Assembly (NCBI GenBank): GCA_002841695.1
Contig: PHAN01000003.1
Coordinates: forward strand, 83,149-147,148
Direction of reading: 5' to 3'
From: Elusimicrobia bacterium HGW-Elusimicrobia-1
GTDB taxonomy: Bacteria > Elusimicrobiota > Endomicrobiia > PHAN01
DNA: 64,000 bases
Part shown: piece after piece, positions 1 through 8,308 of the stretch
Layout of the letters: every line of letters starts with the position of its first letter
Position numbering within the stretch: position 1 is the first letter of the stretch
The notes under the pieces: generated by a model
Told to the model about the DNA's origin: nothing
The model's input: the letters and a program-made list of their open reading frames with translations, nothing else
Database searches by the model: none
Made by a program: the position numbers and the translations under genes

Positions 1-672
1 ATTTACAAAGAAGATGAAGCGATGAACAAAAAAATCGGCGACCTCGGCGCCCGCCTCCTTTCCGGCAAATCCAGCGTACTGACGCATTGTAACGCCGGAG
101 CTCTTGCCACCGCCGCCTACGGAACCGCTCTGGGCATAGTCCGTTCCGCCTTCCGCGCGGGGAAAATAAAAACAGTTTATGTCGACGAGACGAGGCCGTA
201 TCTTCAAGGCGCCCGGCTTACCGCGTGGGAACTTTCGCGCGAAAAAATTCCTCATTTTCTTATCACCGATAATATGGCCGGACACTTTATGTCCCGCGGC
301 GACATAGACGCCGTTATCGTCGGCGCCGACCGCATTGCCCGCAACGGCGACACTGCCAACAAGATAGGCACTTATTCGCTGGCGGTTCTAGCCGCGTATC
401 ACAGCATTCCTTTCTATGTCGCGGCCCCGTCTTCTACCATAGACCCGTCTACGAAAAATGGCTCGCTCATACCCATAGAGGAGCGTTCCTCCGACGAGGT
501 CACGCGGGTGTGCGGATGTCGTATCGCGCCGCGCGGCACCAAGGCGCTGCATCCGGCTTTCGACGTAACACCTTCAAAACTTATAACGGCGATTGTAACC
601 GAGCGGGGCGTGTTTCGCCCTCCTCATAAATTTAATCTGGATTTTTCACGGAAAGGCGGTTGTCATAAATGA
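1..672 (+). CDS. mtnA: S-methyl-5-thioribose-1-phosphate isomerase, C-terminal part (cut by window edge)
   Basis: The frame is open from base 1, so the true start lies upstream; about 223 residues of a family usually near 340-350 are present. MtnA isomerises 5-methylthioribose-1-phosphate to the ribulose form in methionine salvage and belongs to the eIF2B-like fold. Visible family signatures are [18 protein letters not shown], the [17 protein letters not shown] stretch, and [18 protein letters not shown], which contains the catalytic Asp region; the Cys of HCNAG is the other usual active-site residue. The C-terminus is intact. The stop overlaps the next start by 4 bases (ATGA), suggesting cotranscription. 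No other methionine-salvage gene is in the window. Confidence 0.93.
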   Translation: MYKEDEAMNKKIGDLGARLLSGKSSVLTHCNAGALATAAYGTALGIVRSAFRAGKIKTVYVDETRPYLQGARLTAWELSREKIPHFLITDNMAGHFMSRGDIDAVIVGADRIARNGDTANKIGTYSLAVLAAYHSIPFYVAAPSSTIDPSTKNGSLIPIEERSSDEVTRVCGCRIAPRGTKALHPAFDVTPSKLITAIVTERGVFRPPHKFNLDFSRKGGCHK

Positions 673-1862
673 AGAAAAAATATGTCGCCGTATTGCTGCT
701 TGTCGTATCGGCGGGGCTGTTTTGGCTGGGCAGGCAAATCGTCGCCGACGGCGCGCCGCCGGAAAATGCCGCCGATCCCGTTAAAAAGATTGTCAGGCGC
801 GAGATAAAAAAACCGATGTTTGTCCGCGGCGTGCATTTGAGCGCCTGGGCGGCGGGCTCTAAGAATTCCCGCGCCCGCGTCGACAAGCTGCTCGAAGAAA
901 CGGAACTCAATCACGTCGTGGTCGCGATTAAAGAATACAAGGGCGACGTCTACATAGCCGGTGTCGCGGATGTGGATAATCTCGTCGGCAGCATAAAGGC
1001 CGTGCCGGACATGGAAAGCTACATCGCCGGACTGAAGGCCAAAGGCATTTTCCCTTCGGCAAGAATAGTTGTCTTCAAGGACGATGCCGTCGCTCGCGCG
1101 AAACCCGAATGGGCCGTTAAAGACCCCGACGGCAACATCTGGCATGACCGCAAGAAAATCGCCTGGACAGATCCTTACAACCGCGAAGTATGGGACTATA
1201 ATATTAAAATCGCCGAACGCGCCGCACAGCTGGGCTTCGACGAAATACAGTTCGACTACATACGCTTTCCGTCCGACGGCAACACGCGACTGTGCCGCTA
1301 CTCGGTGCGTCATAGTTCCGTAGCCGCCGCGGCCGCTCTGGCGGACTTTCTTGCTTACGCGCGCGAACGTCTTAAACCTTACGGCGTAGACATCTCCATC
1401 TGCGTGTTCGGCCTCACGACGACTTCGTCGCACGATCTTGGCATCGGACAGAGAATAGTCGATATGTCCGCATCTATCGACGCCGTGTGCCCGATGGTTT
1501 ATCCCTCTCATTACAACCCCGGCGAATACGGCCTCGCAAGTCCCAACGCCGAACCGTACAAGACCGTCTATTTCAGTATATCCGGCGCCGCGAAGCGACT
1601 GGGCGACATGCGCACAAAGATAAGACCTTATCTGCAGGATTTTTCGCTGGGGCACAAATACGGAGCGAAGGAAGTCCGCGACCAGATACAGGCCTGCTAT
1701 GACGCCGGCGTGTACCAGTGGCTTTTGTGGGATCCGAAATGTCGCTACACCCGCGACGCGCTTGAATCAAAAGAATCCTACGGGCGATTCGTAAAAGAAT
1801 GGAAAAATATTCCGCCTGCAAGTTCTATAAAGCCCGCCGAAGTTCCCGGCGGTAATCAATAA
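669..1862 (+). CDS. DUF4015 putative glycosyl hydrolase, membrane-anchored
   Basis: A 397-residue protein with an N-terminal hydrophobic segment (about residues 5-22) after a KKK cluster, so it is probably anchored in or exported across the inner membrane. The rest matches DUF4015 (putative glycoside-hydrolase-like TIM barrel): [10 protein letters not shown] at the start of the barrel, [13 protein letters not shown], and the [15 protein letters not shown] stretch with acidic residues at the position of catalytic residues in related hydrolases. Substrate is unknown; a cell-wall or exopolysaccharide role is an inference from the fold and export. It overlaps mtnA by 4 bases and is 8 bases from the Sua5 gene, so it sits in one transcription unit. 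Confidence 0.85.
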   Translation: MKKKYVAVLLLVVSAGLFWLGRQIVADGAPPENAADPVKKIVRREIKKPMFVRGVHLSAWAAGSKNSRARVDKLLEETELNHVVVAIKEYKGDVYIAGVADVDNLVGSIKAVPDMESYIAGLKAKGIFPSARIVVFKDDAVARAKPEWAVKDPDGNIWHDRKKIAWTDPYNREVWDYNIKIAERAAQLGFDEIQFDYIRFPSDGNTRLCRYSVRHSSVAAAAALADFLAYARERLKPYGVDISICVFGLTTTSSHDLGIGQRIVDMSASIDAVCPMVYPSHYNPGEYGLASPNAEPYKTVYFSISGAAKRLGDMRTKIRPYLQDFSLGHKYGAKEVRDQIQACYDAGVYQWLLWDPKCRYTRDALESKESYGRFVKEWKNIPPASSIKPAEVPGGNQ

Positions 1863-1870
1863 CCCCGAAT

Positions 1871-2902
1871 ATGAAGATAGTCCGTTCCGATTCCCGACGA
1901 GGCATTCAATACGCCGCGTCGGTGATTAAGAGCGGCGGCGTCGTCGTTTTTCCTACCGAGACGGTCTACGGCATGGGCGCCGACGCTTTTAATCCCGCCG
2001 CCTGCCGCAGAATATTCCGCATTAAAGGCCGTCCGTCGAACAATCCTCTTATCGTGCACGTGGCTTCGGTCTCATGGGTCGGGCTTTTGGCGCGCGACAT
2101 ACCTTGCGCGGCTTCCGTTCTGATGAAACGTTTCTGGCCGGGGCCGCTGACGCTGGTGCTTAAAAAAAGAAAAGAAGTTTCTTGCGCGGTAACGGGCGGT
2201 CTTGATACCGTGGCCGTCAGGATGCCGTCTTCGCGCGCGGCGCTGGATTTCATAAAAGCCGCGGGCGTTCCCATCGCCGCTCCCAGCGCGAATGTTTCGG
2301 GGCGGGTAAGTCCCGTGGCGCACGCGGATGTCGTCGACGATTTTTCGGCGCGCCCGAAGCGCGGGCCGTCGCCGGACGTGCTCATCGCGGGAGGGCGCAG
2401 CCGCCGCGGAATGGAATCGACCATAGTGGATCTTTCCAGGCGCCGCCCCGCGATACTGCGCCACGGTTCGATTACGGCCGAGGCCGTGGCGGACGCGCTG
2501 GGAATATCTGCGGAAGAATTGCTGCGCCGACGCCTCGCCGCAGGGGCCGTCGAGGCGCCGGGAATGTTGAAAGCGCATTACCGTCCGCGGATACCTCTGG
2601 TGGTTTTCTCCACCGCCGCCGCGATGAAAAAAAATCTTCTGGCGGGCCGGTTTCCGTATCCGCATAAGGCGGTTTTCGTTATTTCGCCGTCCAAGATGAC
2701 GGCTGTTTTCCGTCGCGCCGGTTTTGCCGCGGAAGGATTCCGCGGTTCAGCCGAGTTGTCGCGGAATCTTTATTATCTTTTAAGAAAGGCCGCCAAGTCG
2801 CGCGCAAGAGTTATTGCGGCGCCCCTTCTTGCCGGCGCCGGTCTTGCGCGCGCGGTAAACGACCGCCTTCGCCGCGCGGCGTCCGAAATTACCCTCGGAT
2901 AG
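1871..2902 (+). CDS. sua5: L-threonylcarbamoyladenylate synthase, Sua5 type
   Basis: Sua5/TsaC makes threonylcarbamoyl-AMP from threonine, bicarbonate and ATP, the first step of t6A37 modification in ANN-decoding tRNAs. The YrdC domain occupies about residues 10-200: GVVVFPTETVYGMGADA, IFRIKGRPSNNPLIVHV, FWPGPLTLVLKK and AAPSANVSGRVSPV are the nucleotide and threonine site motifs, followed by STIVDLS. The 343-residue length and the AHYRPRIPLVVF segment show the C-terminal Sua5 domain, distinguishing it from the shorter TsaC. ATG start follows DUF4015 by 8 bases. No tsaB, tsaD or tsaE is nearby. Confidence 0.94.
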   Translation: MKIVRSDSRRGIQYAASVIKSGGVVVFPTETVYGMGADAFNPAACRRIFRIKGRPSNNPLIVHVASVSWVGLLARDIPCAASVLMKRFWPGPLTLVLKKRKEVSCAVTGGLDTVAVRMPSSRAALDFIKAAGVPIAAPSANVSGRVSPVAHADVVDDFSARPKRGPSPDVLIAGGRSRRGMESTIVDLSRRRPAILRHGSITAEAVADALGISAEELLRRRLAAGAVEAPGMLKAHYRPRIPLVVFSTAAAMKKNLLAGRFPYPHKAVFVISPSKMTAVFRRAGFAAEGFRGSAELSRNLYYLLRKAAKSRARVIAAPLLAGAGLARAVNDRLRRAASEITLG

Positions 2903-2943
2903 ATTTTGCCGTAATGTGATTTTTAATATGTTTCCGCGCGGCC

Positions 2944-2972
2944 TTGTTTTTTGCCGAGTTTTGTGTTATAAT
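2944..2972 (+). promoter_or_regulatory. sigma70-type promoter before the LPP20 lipoprotein gene
   Basis: TTGTTT at 2944-2949 and a perfect TATAAT at 2967-2972 with 17-base spacing. The transcript would begin near 2979 and carry the repeat element at 2991-3141 as its leader before the gene at 3159. Confidence 0.6.
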
Positions 2973-2990
2973 AAAAAAATCAATCGCAAT

Positions 2991-3141
2991 TTGAGTCAAT
3001 TGAAAAAGTGTCCAAAATGTCACCCTGAACGGAGTGAAGGGTCTCCCACCTGCGGGTGGTCGTCGGAAGACGAGATTCTTCGCGGAGTTTATCCTGAGGC
3101 ATTATGAGATTCTTCGCTACGCTCAGAATGACGCCGCCGAA
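2991..3141 (-). mobile_element. One-ended copy of the TTGAGTCAATTGAAAAA miniature element
   Basis: It begins with the terminal sequence TTGAGTCAATTGAAAAA followed by GTGTCCAAAATGTCACCCTGA, the reverse complement of the right end of the copies at 19348, 48627 and 58077. The body contains the family words 'gattcttcgcggagtttatcctgaggcattatgag' (in parts) and 'cgctacgctcagaatgacg'. The opposite terminal repeat is absent; the copy fades near 3141, just before the ribosome binding site of the next gene. Orientation is inverted relative to the other three. Confidence 0.75.
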
Positions 3142-3158
3142 TACGACAGGAGGGTCTT

Positions 3159-3701
3159 ATGAAAGGTATTGTGAAGTTGTCGATGGTTTTGGCTCTTGCG
3201 GGTGTGATGGCAGGTTGTTCGAGCGCGCCGAAAAAACCGGATTGGATAACAAAAGGTCCGGCGGCTTTCAAAAGCGACAAAAAATCTCTCTACGGCGTGG
3301 GACTGGCGGAAAATATCAAATCGGAAGCGTTAAGACGCACCACCGCCGACAACCGCGCCGTTGCCGAGATATCCAAGCAGCTCTCGGTGATGTCCACATC
3401 GCTTATGCGCGATTATATGGCTTCGGCCGACGCCACCGAGCAGGATAAATCTTCCGGCGAGCAGTACGTCGAAAATACCGTTAAGACCTTCGCGTCCAAC
3501 ACCATCACTGGCGCAAAGATCATAGACCGCTGGGACGACGGCAAGAAAACATACTCGCTGGCTTCCCTGAATGTCGACGACCTTAAAGATCTTACCGATA
3601 AAATCCGGCAGTTGAGCGCGCAGGCGCGGGAGTACATAAAGGCCAACGCCGAGAAGGCCTTCGATAAATTGGAAGTCGAACAGAATAAACAGGGAAGATA
3701 G
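3159..3701 (+). CDS. LPP20-family lipoprotein
   Basis: A 180-residue secreted protein. The signal peptide ends in a lipobox (LAGVMAGC), giving lipidation at Cys19. The mature part fits the LPP20 family seen in Helicobacter and many diderms: KKPDWITKGP, SLYGVGLAENIKSEALRRTTADNRAVAEISKQL, then a Lys/Glu-rich C-terminal helix. Function is unknown beyond envelope association. AGGAGG lies 7 bases before the ATG and supports this start. Its own promoter is at 2944, and it ends before a strong hairpin at 3731, so it appears monocistronic. Confidence 0.85.
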   Translation: MKGIVKLSMVLALAGVMAGCSSAPKKPDWITKGPAAFKSDKKSLYGVGLAENIKSEALRRTTADNRAVAEISKQLSVMSTSLMRDYMASADATEQDKSSGEQYVENTVKTFASNTITGAKIIDRWDDGKKTYSLASLNVDDLKDLTDKIRQLSAQAREYIKANAEKAFDKLEVEQNKQGR

Positions 3702-3730
3702 TCCGCAAAAAACGCAAGCCGAAAGTTAAA

Positions 3731-3777
3731 ATCCCCCTCACTCCCCCTTTAATAAAGGGGGACACAGGGGGATTTTT
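3731..3777. terminator. Bidirectional rho-independent terminator
   Basis: Nested hairpin: outer arms ATCCCCCT/AGGGGGAT and inner arms CCCCCTTTA/TAAAGGGGG, followed by TTTTTATT on the plus strand and preceded by TTAAAAT (ATTTTAA on minus). It separates the convergent lipoprotein gene and PBP gene and can serve both. Confidence 0.85.
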
Positions 3778-3808
3778 ATTTTTAATCGTTGCGTACCATT
3801 CGCCGGCA

Positions 3809-5938
3809 CTAAAAACCTTCGGCGTCGTCCTTTATGTCGGAGATCAACGCGGGCAAAAGCGCGGGGTCTTCCGGAGCGGTTTGCGTGGGCTCCGTTCCGG
3901 CGATAAACGCTTCGGTGAACACCTGGCGGGTTTCCGGCAGCGCCAAAAATCCCGTCGCCCGGTCTATGCCGGCCAGCACTACGCCCTTAGGCGCGGCGAA
4001 ATCCGTCAGTCCCGCTTTTTCTTGGCCGACGCCTCTGAAAAAATCGCGCCATACAGGCGCCGAGACGCGTCCGCCGGTCATACCGTCGCCCAAAGAAGTT
4101 TTGTCGTCGAAACCTACCCACACTCCGCAGGCCACTTCGGGGGTATAACCTATGAACCACGCGTCGGTGTTGTCGTTAGTTGTGCCGGTTTTGCCTGCCG
4201 CGGCCACGTTTCCGAGCCGAGCCGCTCTGCCTGTGCCTCTTTCAACCACGCCTTTCAGAAGGTGAGTCATTATAAAACACGTGGCCGCCGACATCACTTC
4301 CTCTTCGTGGGGCCTGCCCTCGTATATCAGCCGCCCGTCCTTATCCTCGACTTTTGTAACGGCGTACGGACGGGTTTTTATTCCGTAATTGGCCAGTGTG
4401 GAGAATGCCCGCACCATTTCGTAGAGAGTGACGTCGCTTGAACCCAGCGCCAGAGACAAAGTGTTTGTAAGAGGCGAAGTGATGCCCATTCTTCTGGCGT
4501 AATCAATGGCCCTCGGCGGCGAGACGGTTTCAAGTATTCTTATGGACACGGAGTTCATGGACTGCTCCAGTCCTTGTCTTAAAGATACCGGTCCGTGATA
4601 TTTTCGTTTATAATTCTGCGGAACCCATACTTTCATCGGGTCTTCGAGTAATTGCGGGTCGAGGGTTTCAAGAAAATCCGTCGAGCGCGCGGCAAGCCGC
4701 CAGTCGCGCCCGTCGTTGAGATAAACAAGCGGAGCGTCGTCGAGAACGCTCGTGGCCTTGAAGCCGTTTTCCAGCGCCGAGGCATATATAACGGGTTTGA
4801 AACTCGATCCGGGCTGTCTCATCGCCTGTGTAGCGCGGTTGAATTGAGACACCCTGAAATTTCTGCCGCCTATCATCGCCAATATCCCGCCTGTTTTCAC
4901 GTCCACGGCCAGCAGCGCGCCTTGCAGGGTAGCCGATGATTTGTTTTGTTTGGCCAGATTGGCGACGAATTTAGTGTCCGCTTCGACCGCGCGTATATTT
5001 TTTTCAAAGGCATCCTCCGCCGATTTCTGGAAGTCGGCGTCAAGTGTCGTATATATGGAAAGCCCGCCGCGGTATATCAAGTCCTCGCCGAATAGCGGCT
5101 CCAGTTGCAGCCGCACATACTCCATAAAATAAGGGCTTACCGTCGACGCCGGAGGCGGTCTTTGCGATTGTACCGGAGCTTCGAGAGCTTCGGCGGCCTT
5201 CGCCGGGGCAATAAGGCCTATGCCGGCCATGCGCATTAGAACGATATTTCTCCTTATTTTGGTTCTTTCCGGGTCGTTGAAAGGCGAATAATAGTTCGGC
5301 GCTTTGATCAGGCCTGCCAGCAGCGCCGCCTCGTCAAGAGTGATTTCCGACGGAATCTTTGAAAAATAAATGCGGCTCGCCGCCTCTATCCCGTAAGCGC
5401 CCGCGCCGAAATATATTTGGTTGAGATAAAGTTCCAGTATTTCGTCTTTGGACAGCGTTCTCTCAAGCTGAACAGACATCATTAATTCTTTGAGCTTTCT
5501 TGATAAAGTTCTCTCTCTCGACAAAAATATGGTTTTGGATAGTTGCTGTGTCAATGTCGAGCCGCCCTGTATGCCACGGCTCCTCTTATAGACGGTATTA
5601 TTTACCGCCGCCCGGATTATTCCCCGCGGACTGAATCCGTAGTGGTGATAGAAATTAGTGTCTTCTATGGCCAGGACGGCTTTTTTTACGCTTTCGGGTA
5701 TTTCGGCAAGGGTCGTCATCCGCCGCTTTTCCGTGAATAGTTCGTAAACCAGCGTTCCGTTGCGGTCATAAATTTTGGTGGCCAGCGCGGGGCTGTAGTT
5801 CTGCAGGTTCTCAACCGGCGGCAATTCCCGTATGAGAGCATTGAAGTATGCCGTCACGGACAATGGCGCAAGAACGGAGGCGATTATCAGCGCCGTCCTG
5901 TATTTTCTGACATAGAAAAAGAAGAGTTCCCTGTTCAT
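3809..5938 (-). CDS. mrcA: Class A penicillin-binding protein (PBP1A type)
   Basis: Bifunctional peptidoglycan synthase, 709 residues. A transmembrane helix (about 14-33) is followed by a GT51 glycosyltransferase domain (about 55-230) with the catalytic Glu92 in AIEDTNFYHHYGFSPRG, GGSTLTQQL and LELYLNQIYFG. The transpeptidase domain (about 320-640) has all three motifs: SSFK at 368-371 (acyl-Ser368), SMN at 450-452 and KTGTT from 573. The C-terminal tail is acidic and low in complexity. It polymerises and crosslinks glycan strands at the outer face of the inner membrane. It is divergent from the cation efflux gene and ends at the shared terminator at 3731. Confidence 0.96.
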   Translation of the reverse strand: MNRELFFFYVRKYRTALIIASVLAPLSVTAYFNALIRELPPVENLQNYSPALATKIYDRNGTLVYELFTEKRRMTTLAEIPESVKKAVLAIEDTNFYHHYGFSPRGIIRAAVNNTVYKRSRGIQGGSTLTQQLSKTIFLSRERTLSRKLKELMMSVQLERTLSKDEILELYLNQIYFGAGAYGIEAASRIYFSKIPSEITLDEAALLAGLIKAPNYYSPFNDPERTKIRRNIVLMRMAGIGLIAPAKAAEALEAPVQSQRPPPASTVSPYFMEYVRLQLEPLFGEDLIYRGGLSIYTTLDADFQKSAEDAFEKNIRAVEADTKFVANLAKQNKSSATLQGALLAVDVKTGGILAMIGGRNFRVSQFNRATQAMRQPGSSFKPVIYASALENGFKATSVLDDAPLVYLNDGRDWRLAARSTDFLETLDPQLLEDPMKVWVPQNYKRKYHGPVSLRQGLEQSMNSVSIRILETVSPPRAIDYARRMGITSPLTNTLSLALGSSDVTLYEMVRAFSTLANYGIKTRPYAVTKVEDKDGRLIYEGRPHEEEVMSAATCFIMTHLLKGVVERGTGRAARLGNVAAAGKTGTTNDNTDAWFIGYTPEVACGVWVGFDDKTSLGDGMTGGRVSAPVWRDFFRGVGQEKAGLTDFAAPKGVVLAGIDRATGFLALPETRQVFTEAFIAGTEPTQTAPEDPALLPALISDIKDDAEGF

Positions 5939-5946
5939 ATACCGGA

Positions 5947-5974
5947 ATTATACCAATTTGTAAATCTCCGTCAA
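5947..5974 (-). promoter_or_regulatory. Promoter of the PBP gene, close to its start codon
   Basis: On the minus strand TTGACG (5974-5969) and perfect TATAAT (5952-5947) are 16 bases apart. The -10 ends only 8 bases before the ATG at 5938, so the transcript would start at or next to the start codon. No Shine-Dalgarno fits in between. Confidence 0.6.
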
Positions 5975-5987
5975 AAAAATGTAAAAT
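5958..5987 (+). promoter_or_regulatory. Promoter of the CDF/ZIP metal transporter pair
   Basis: TTGTAA at 5958-5963 and TAAAAT at 5982-5987 with an 18-base spacer, interleaved with the divergent PBP promoter. The downstream ATG at 6033 is the first plausible start. Confidence 0.45.
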
Positions 5988-6032
5988 TTGAGACGAACAG
6001 GCGCTTTCGTCGCTTATGCGTATCCCAATATT

Positions 6033-6899
6033 ATGCAAGTCAAAAATAAACTTCTCATAATCATTTCTTTTAACCTTGTTCTGATGGCCGCGGAGGTTGT
6101 CGGGGGGCTTGTCTCCGGCTCTCTGGCGCTTCTTTCCGACGCCGGTCATATGCTGACGGACACAACCGCTCTTTTGATTTCTTATGTTGCGATTTTCATT
6201 GCGGTAAAGGGCGCCTCGGTTCGCAATACTTTCGGCTGGAAACGGGCCGAAGTCCTGGCCGCTCTTTTTAACGGGGCGCTTCTTGCGGCGCTCGCCGGAG
6301 CGATTTTATACGAATCCGCTTTAAGGTTTATGCGTCCCGTGGAGATAAAAACCACGGTGATGCTTGCGGTGGCGATGGTCGGTCTCGCCGGAAACGCCGT
6401 CGGCATTTTGCTTCTTCGGCGCGAGCATTCGCATAACATAAACATAAAAGGGGCGTATCTGCATATTGTGGGGGATTTGCTTTCCTCCGTCGGAGTTATC
6501 GCGGGCGCGTTGATAATCCGCCTTACGGGACTTTATTTTATCGACTCCGTGCTCGGTCTCGTCATAGCGGCGGTAATAGTGCGCAACTCCGCCCGTCTGA
6601 TAGGAGCGTCTTTAAATATTCTTCTTGAGGCCGCCCCGCCCGACATAAACGTGGCCGACATCGCCGCCGATATAAAAAACATAACCGGAGTAAGGGATTT
6701 TCACGATGTGCATGTCTGGAGCATATCCGGCGAGGCGCGGGCTATATCGGGGCACATTCTCGTCGACGACATAAAAACAAGCGAATCGCAGAAAATACTC
6801 TGCGAACTCCGCGCCATATTGCTTGACAAATACAGAATATCGCACACAACGCTTGAAGTCGAATGCGTATCGTGCGAAACGGGGAAATGCTATGTATAG
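6033..6899 (+). CDS. Cation diffusion facilitator (Zn2+/Co2+/Cd2+ efflux)
   Basis: CDF exporter that moves divalent metal out of the cytoplasm in exchange for protons. Six membrane helices lie in about residues 1-200; SLALLSDAGHMLTDT carries the conserved HxxxD on helix 2, and HIVGDLLSSVG carries HxxxD on helix 5, the zinc site of the ZitB/CzcD branch. The C-terminal cytoplasmic domain includes DVHVWSISGEARAISGHI and ends in CVSCETGKCYV, a possible soft-metal site. The frame also opens from TTG at 5988, but ATG 6033 aligns better with family N-termini. It overlaps the ZIP gene by 8 bases. Confidence 0.93.
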   Translation: MQVKNKLLIIISFNLVLMAAEVVGGLVSGSLALLSDAGHMLTDTTALLISYVAIFIAVKGASVRNTFGWKRAEVLAALFNGALLAALAGAILYESALRFMRPVEIKTTVMLAVAMVGLAGNAVGILLLRREHSHNINIKGAYLHIVGDLLSSVGVIAGALIIRLTGLYFIDSVLGLVIAAVIVRNSARLIGASLNILLEAAPPDINVADIAADIKNITGVRDFHDVHVWSISGEARAISGHILVDDIKTSESQKILCELRAILLDKYRISHTTLEVECVSCETGKCYV

Positions 6900-7617
6900 C
6901 GTGGCTCTTTACTCTTTGGCCGCCGGGGGTATAACTCTTGTCGGAACGCTTCTTGTCCTGCGCTACGAGGGTTTCGTAAAAAAATACGCCAAATACCTTC
7001 TGAGCTTTGCCGCCGGCGTAATGCTGGCCACCTCTTTTATGCATCTGTTGCCCGAAGCCGCCGAAGCCGCCAATGCAGCGGTTTTTCCGTGGGCGCTGGC
7101 GGGTTTTGCCGCTTTCTATGTAATCGAGAACTTCGTAATGTTCCATCCCTGCGTCGACGAGCACTGCGAACTTCACCGTTTGGGTATAATTTCTTTCATA
7201 GGGCTTTTCGTGCATTCGCTGCTCGACGGAGTGGCCATAGCCGTGGGTTTTGCCGTAGGTAGCGGCGTAGGTTTTTTTACGGCCGTCTCGGTAATACTTC
7301 ACGAACTCCCCGAAGGCATTTCAATAAGCGGCATCCTCTCGCACGCGGGCGAGTCCCGTAAAAAGATACTGGCGTTGTCGTCTCTGGTAGCGCTGGCAAC
7401 GCCCGCGGGCGCCATAACTTTTCGTCTGCTGGCTCCGAACTTCGGAGAATACGCCCTTGCCGTTCTGCTGTCTGTGACGGCCGGCTCGTTCATATACATC
7501 GCGGCCACGGATCTTATACCGGCGGCGCATAAGAAAAACAATCGGCTTATTACGCTGGCATTTTTTGCCGGAGCGCTGCTGGTCGCCGTCGGCGGACTTA
7601 TGCTCAACGGGCATTAA
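6892..7617 (+). CDS. ZIP family metal transporter
   Basis: A 241-residue polytopic protein of the ZIP (SLC39) family, mediating divalent metal transport, usually zinc. Hallmark metal-site helices are VHSLLDGVAIAVGF (helix 4) and ILHELPEGISISGIL (helix 5, HELPEG). The N-terminal ATG at 6892 gives a normal length; the frame extends upstream inside the CDF gene but without family similarity. The 8-base overlap with the CDF exporter suggests translational coupling and joint metal homeostasis; which direction this ZIP works in cannot be read from the sequence. Its stop codon TAA (7615-7617) overlaps the left end of the repeat element at 7616. Confidence 0.93.
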   Translation: MYSVALYSLAAGGITLVGTLLVLRYEGFVKKYAKYLLSFAAGVMLATSFMHLLPEAAEAANAAVFPWALAGFAAFYVIENFVMFHPCVDEHCELHRLGIISFIGLFVHSLLDGVAIAVGFAVGSGVGFFTAVSVILHELPEGISISGILSHAGESRKKILALSSLVALATPAGAITFRLLAPNFGEYALAVLLSVTAGSFIYIAATDLIPAAHKKNNRLITLAFFAGALLVAVGGLMLNGH

Positions 7618-7888
7618 TTAGTTGCTCCTGAAATAAGTCATAAAACTGTCACCCTGAACGAAGTGAAGGGTCTCGCTTATCGTCGGACAAAGAGATTCTT
7701 CGCGGAGTTTATCCCGAGTGAAAAACTGAGATTCTTCGCGGAGTTTATCCTGAGGCATTATGTGATTCTTCGCTACGCTCAGAATGACGCCGCCGAAGGG
7801 CTCAGAATGACACCGCCGAAGGACTCAGAATGACGCCGCCGAAGGACCCAGAATGACAAAGTGTATAGTTTTTCAGGAGCAACTAATT
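7616..7888. mobile_element. 273-bp miniature element with 18-bp inverted ends (chimeric relative of the main family)
   Basis: Exact 18-base terminal inverted repeats: AATTAGTTGCTCCTGAAA at 7616-7633 and its complement at 7871-7888. The interior carries the same words as the TTGAGTCAATTG family (tgtcaccctgaacgaagtg, gattcttcgc, cgctacgctcagaatgacg and tandem 'gccgaagga..cagaatgac' units). No coding capacity is apparent. It lies between the ZIP stop and the phoH remnant. Confidence 0.75.
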
Positions 7889-7905
7889 GTGCGCGGTTCG
7901 ACAGT

Positions 7906-8286
7906 ATGGTGACAAAAAGAATAATCCTGAATAATTTCGACGAGGCGATGGCTCTCTTCGGATCCAAGGACGAGCATCTCAGGAGCATAGAATCGGGGTG
8001 CGGAGTCCGGATATTTTCCCGACAGTCGCCGTCGAGCGGGGATTTCGTCATTTCCGTCCGCGGAGCTCCGGCAAAAGTCGAAGCGGCCGTGCGCGCCATA
8101 GAAGACGCCGGACGTCGCGGCCGATTTGAAGCCCGCACGCCGTCGGCTTCGGCGGCGGGCGATGCCGTTATACTGGCGCACAACGGCAAGGCCATAAAAC
8201 CTCGCAGTCCCGCGCAACTGGATTATGTCGACGCCATAGACGCTTACGAAAAGTGGCGCGGGCCGGGTTCCGGCAGCAAAGATTGA
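7906..8286 (+). pseudogene. phoH: PhoH-family protein truncated at the P-loop
   Basis: 126 residues from ATG 7906 (GTG 7861 lies within the repeat element). It matches the N-terminal KH-like part of PhoH: ALFGSKDEHLRSIESGCGVRI, GDFVISVRGAPAKV, and NGKAIKPRSPAQLDYVDAI, the linker that normally leads into the P-loop NTPase domain. There the sequence becomes EKWRGPGSGSKD and stops, resembling a damaged GPAGTGKT motif; the roughly 200-residue ATPase domain is missing. The next gene starts 23 bases later. The position before a 7TM-HD gene and ybeY is the usual phoH neighbourhood. Probably a deletion remnant; a surviving RNA-binding stub cannot be excluded. Confidence 0.75.
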
Positions 8287-8308
8287 CCGCGCCGGACATC
8301 GGGACATT

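Noticed and set aside
2916..3107. 63-codon plus-strand ORF
   Set aside because: It lies over the promoter and the miniature repeat element, and its residues are translated repeat sequence.
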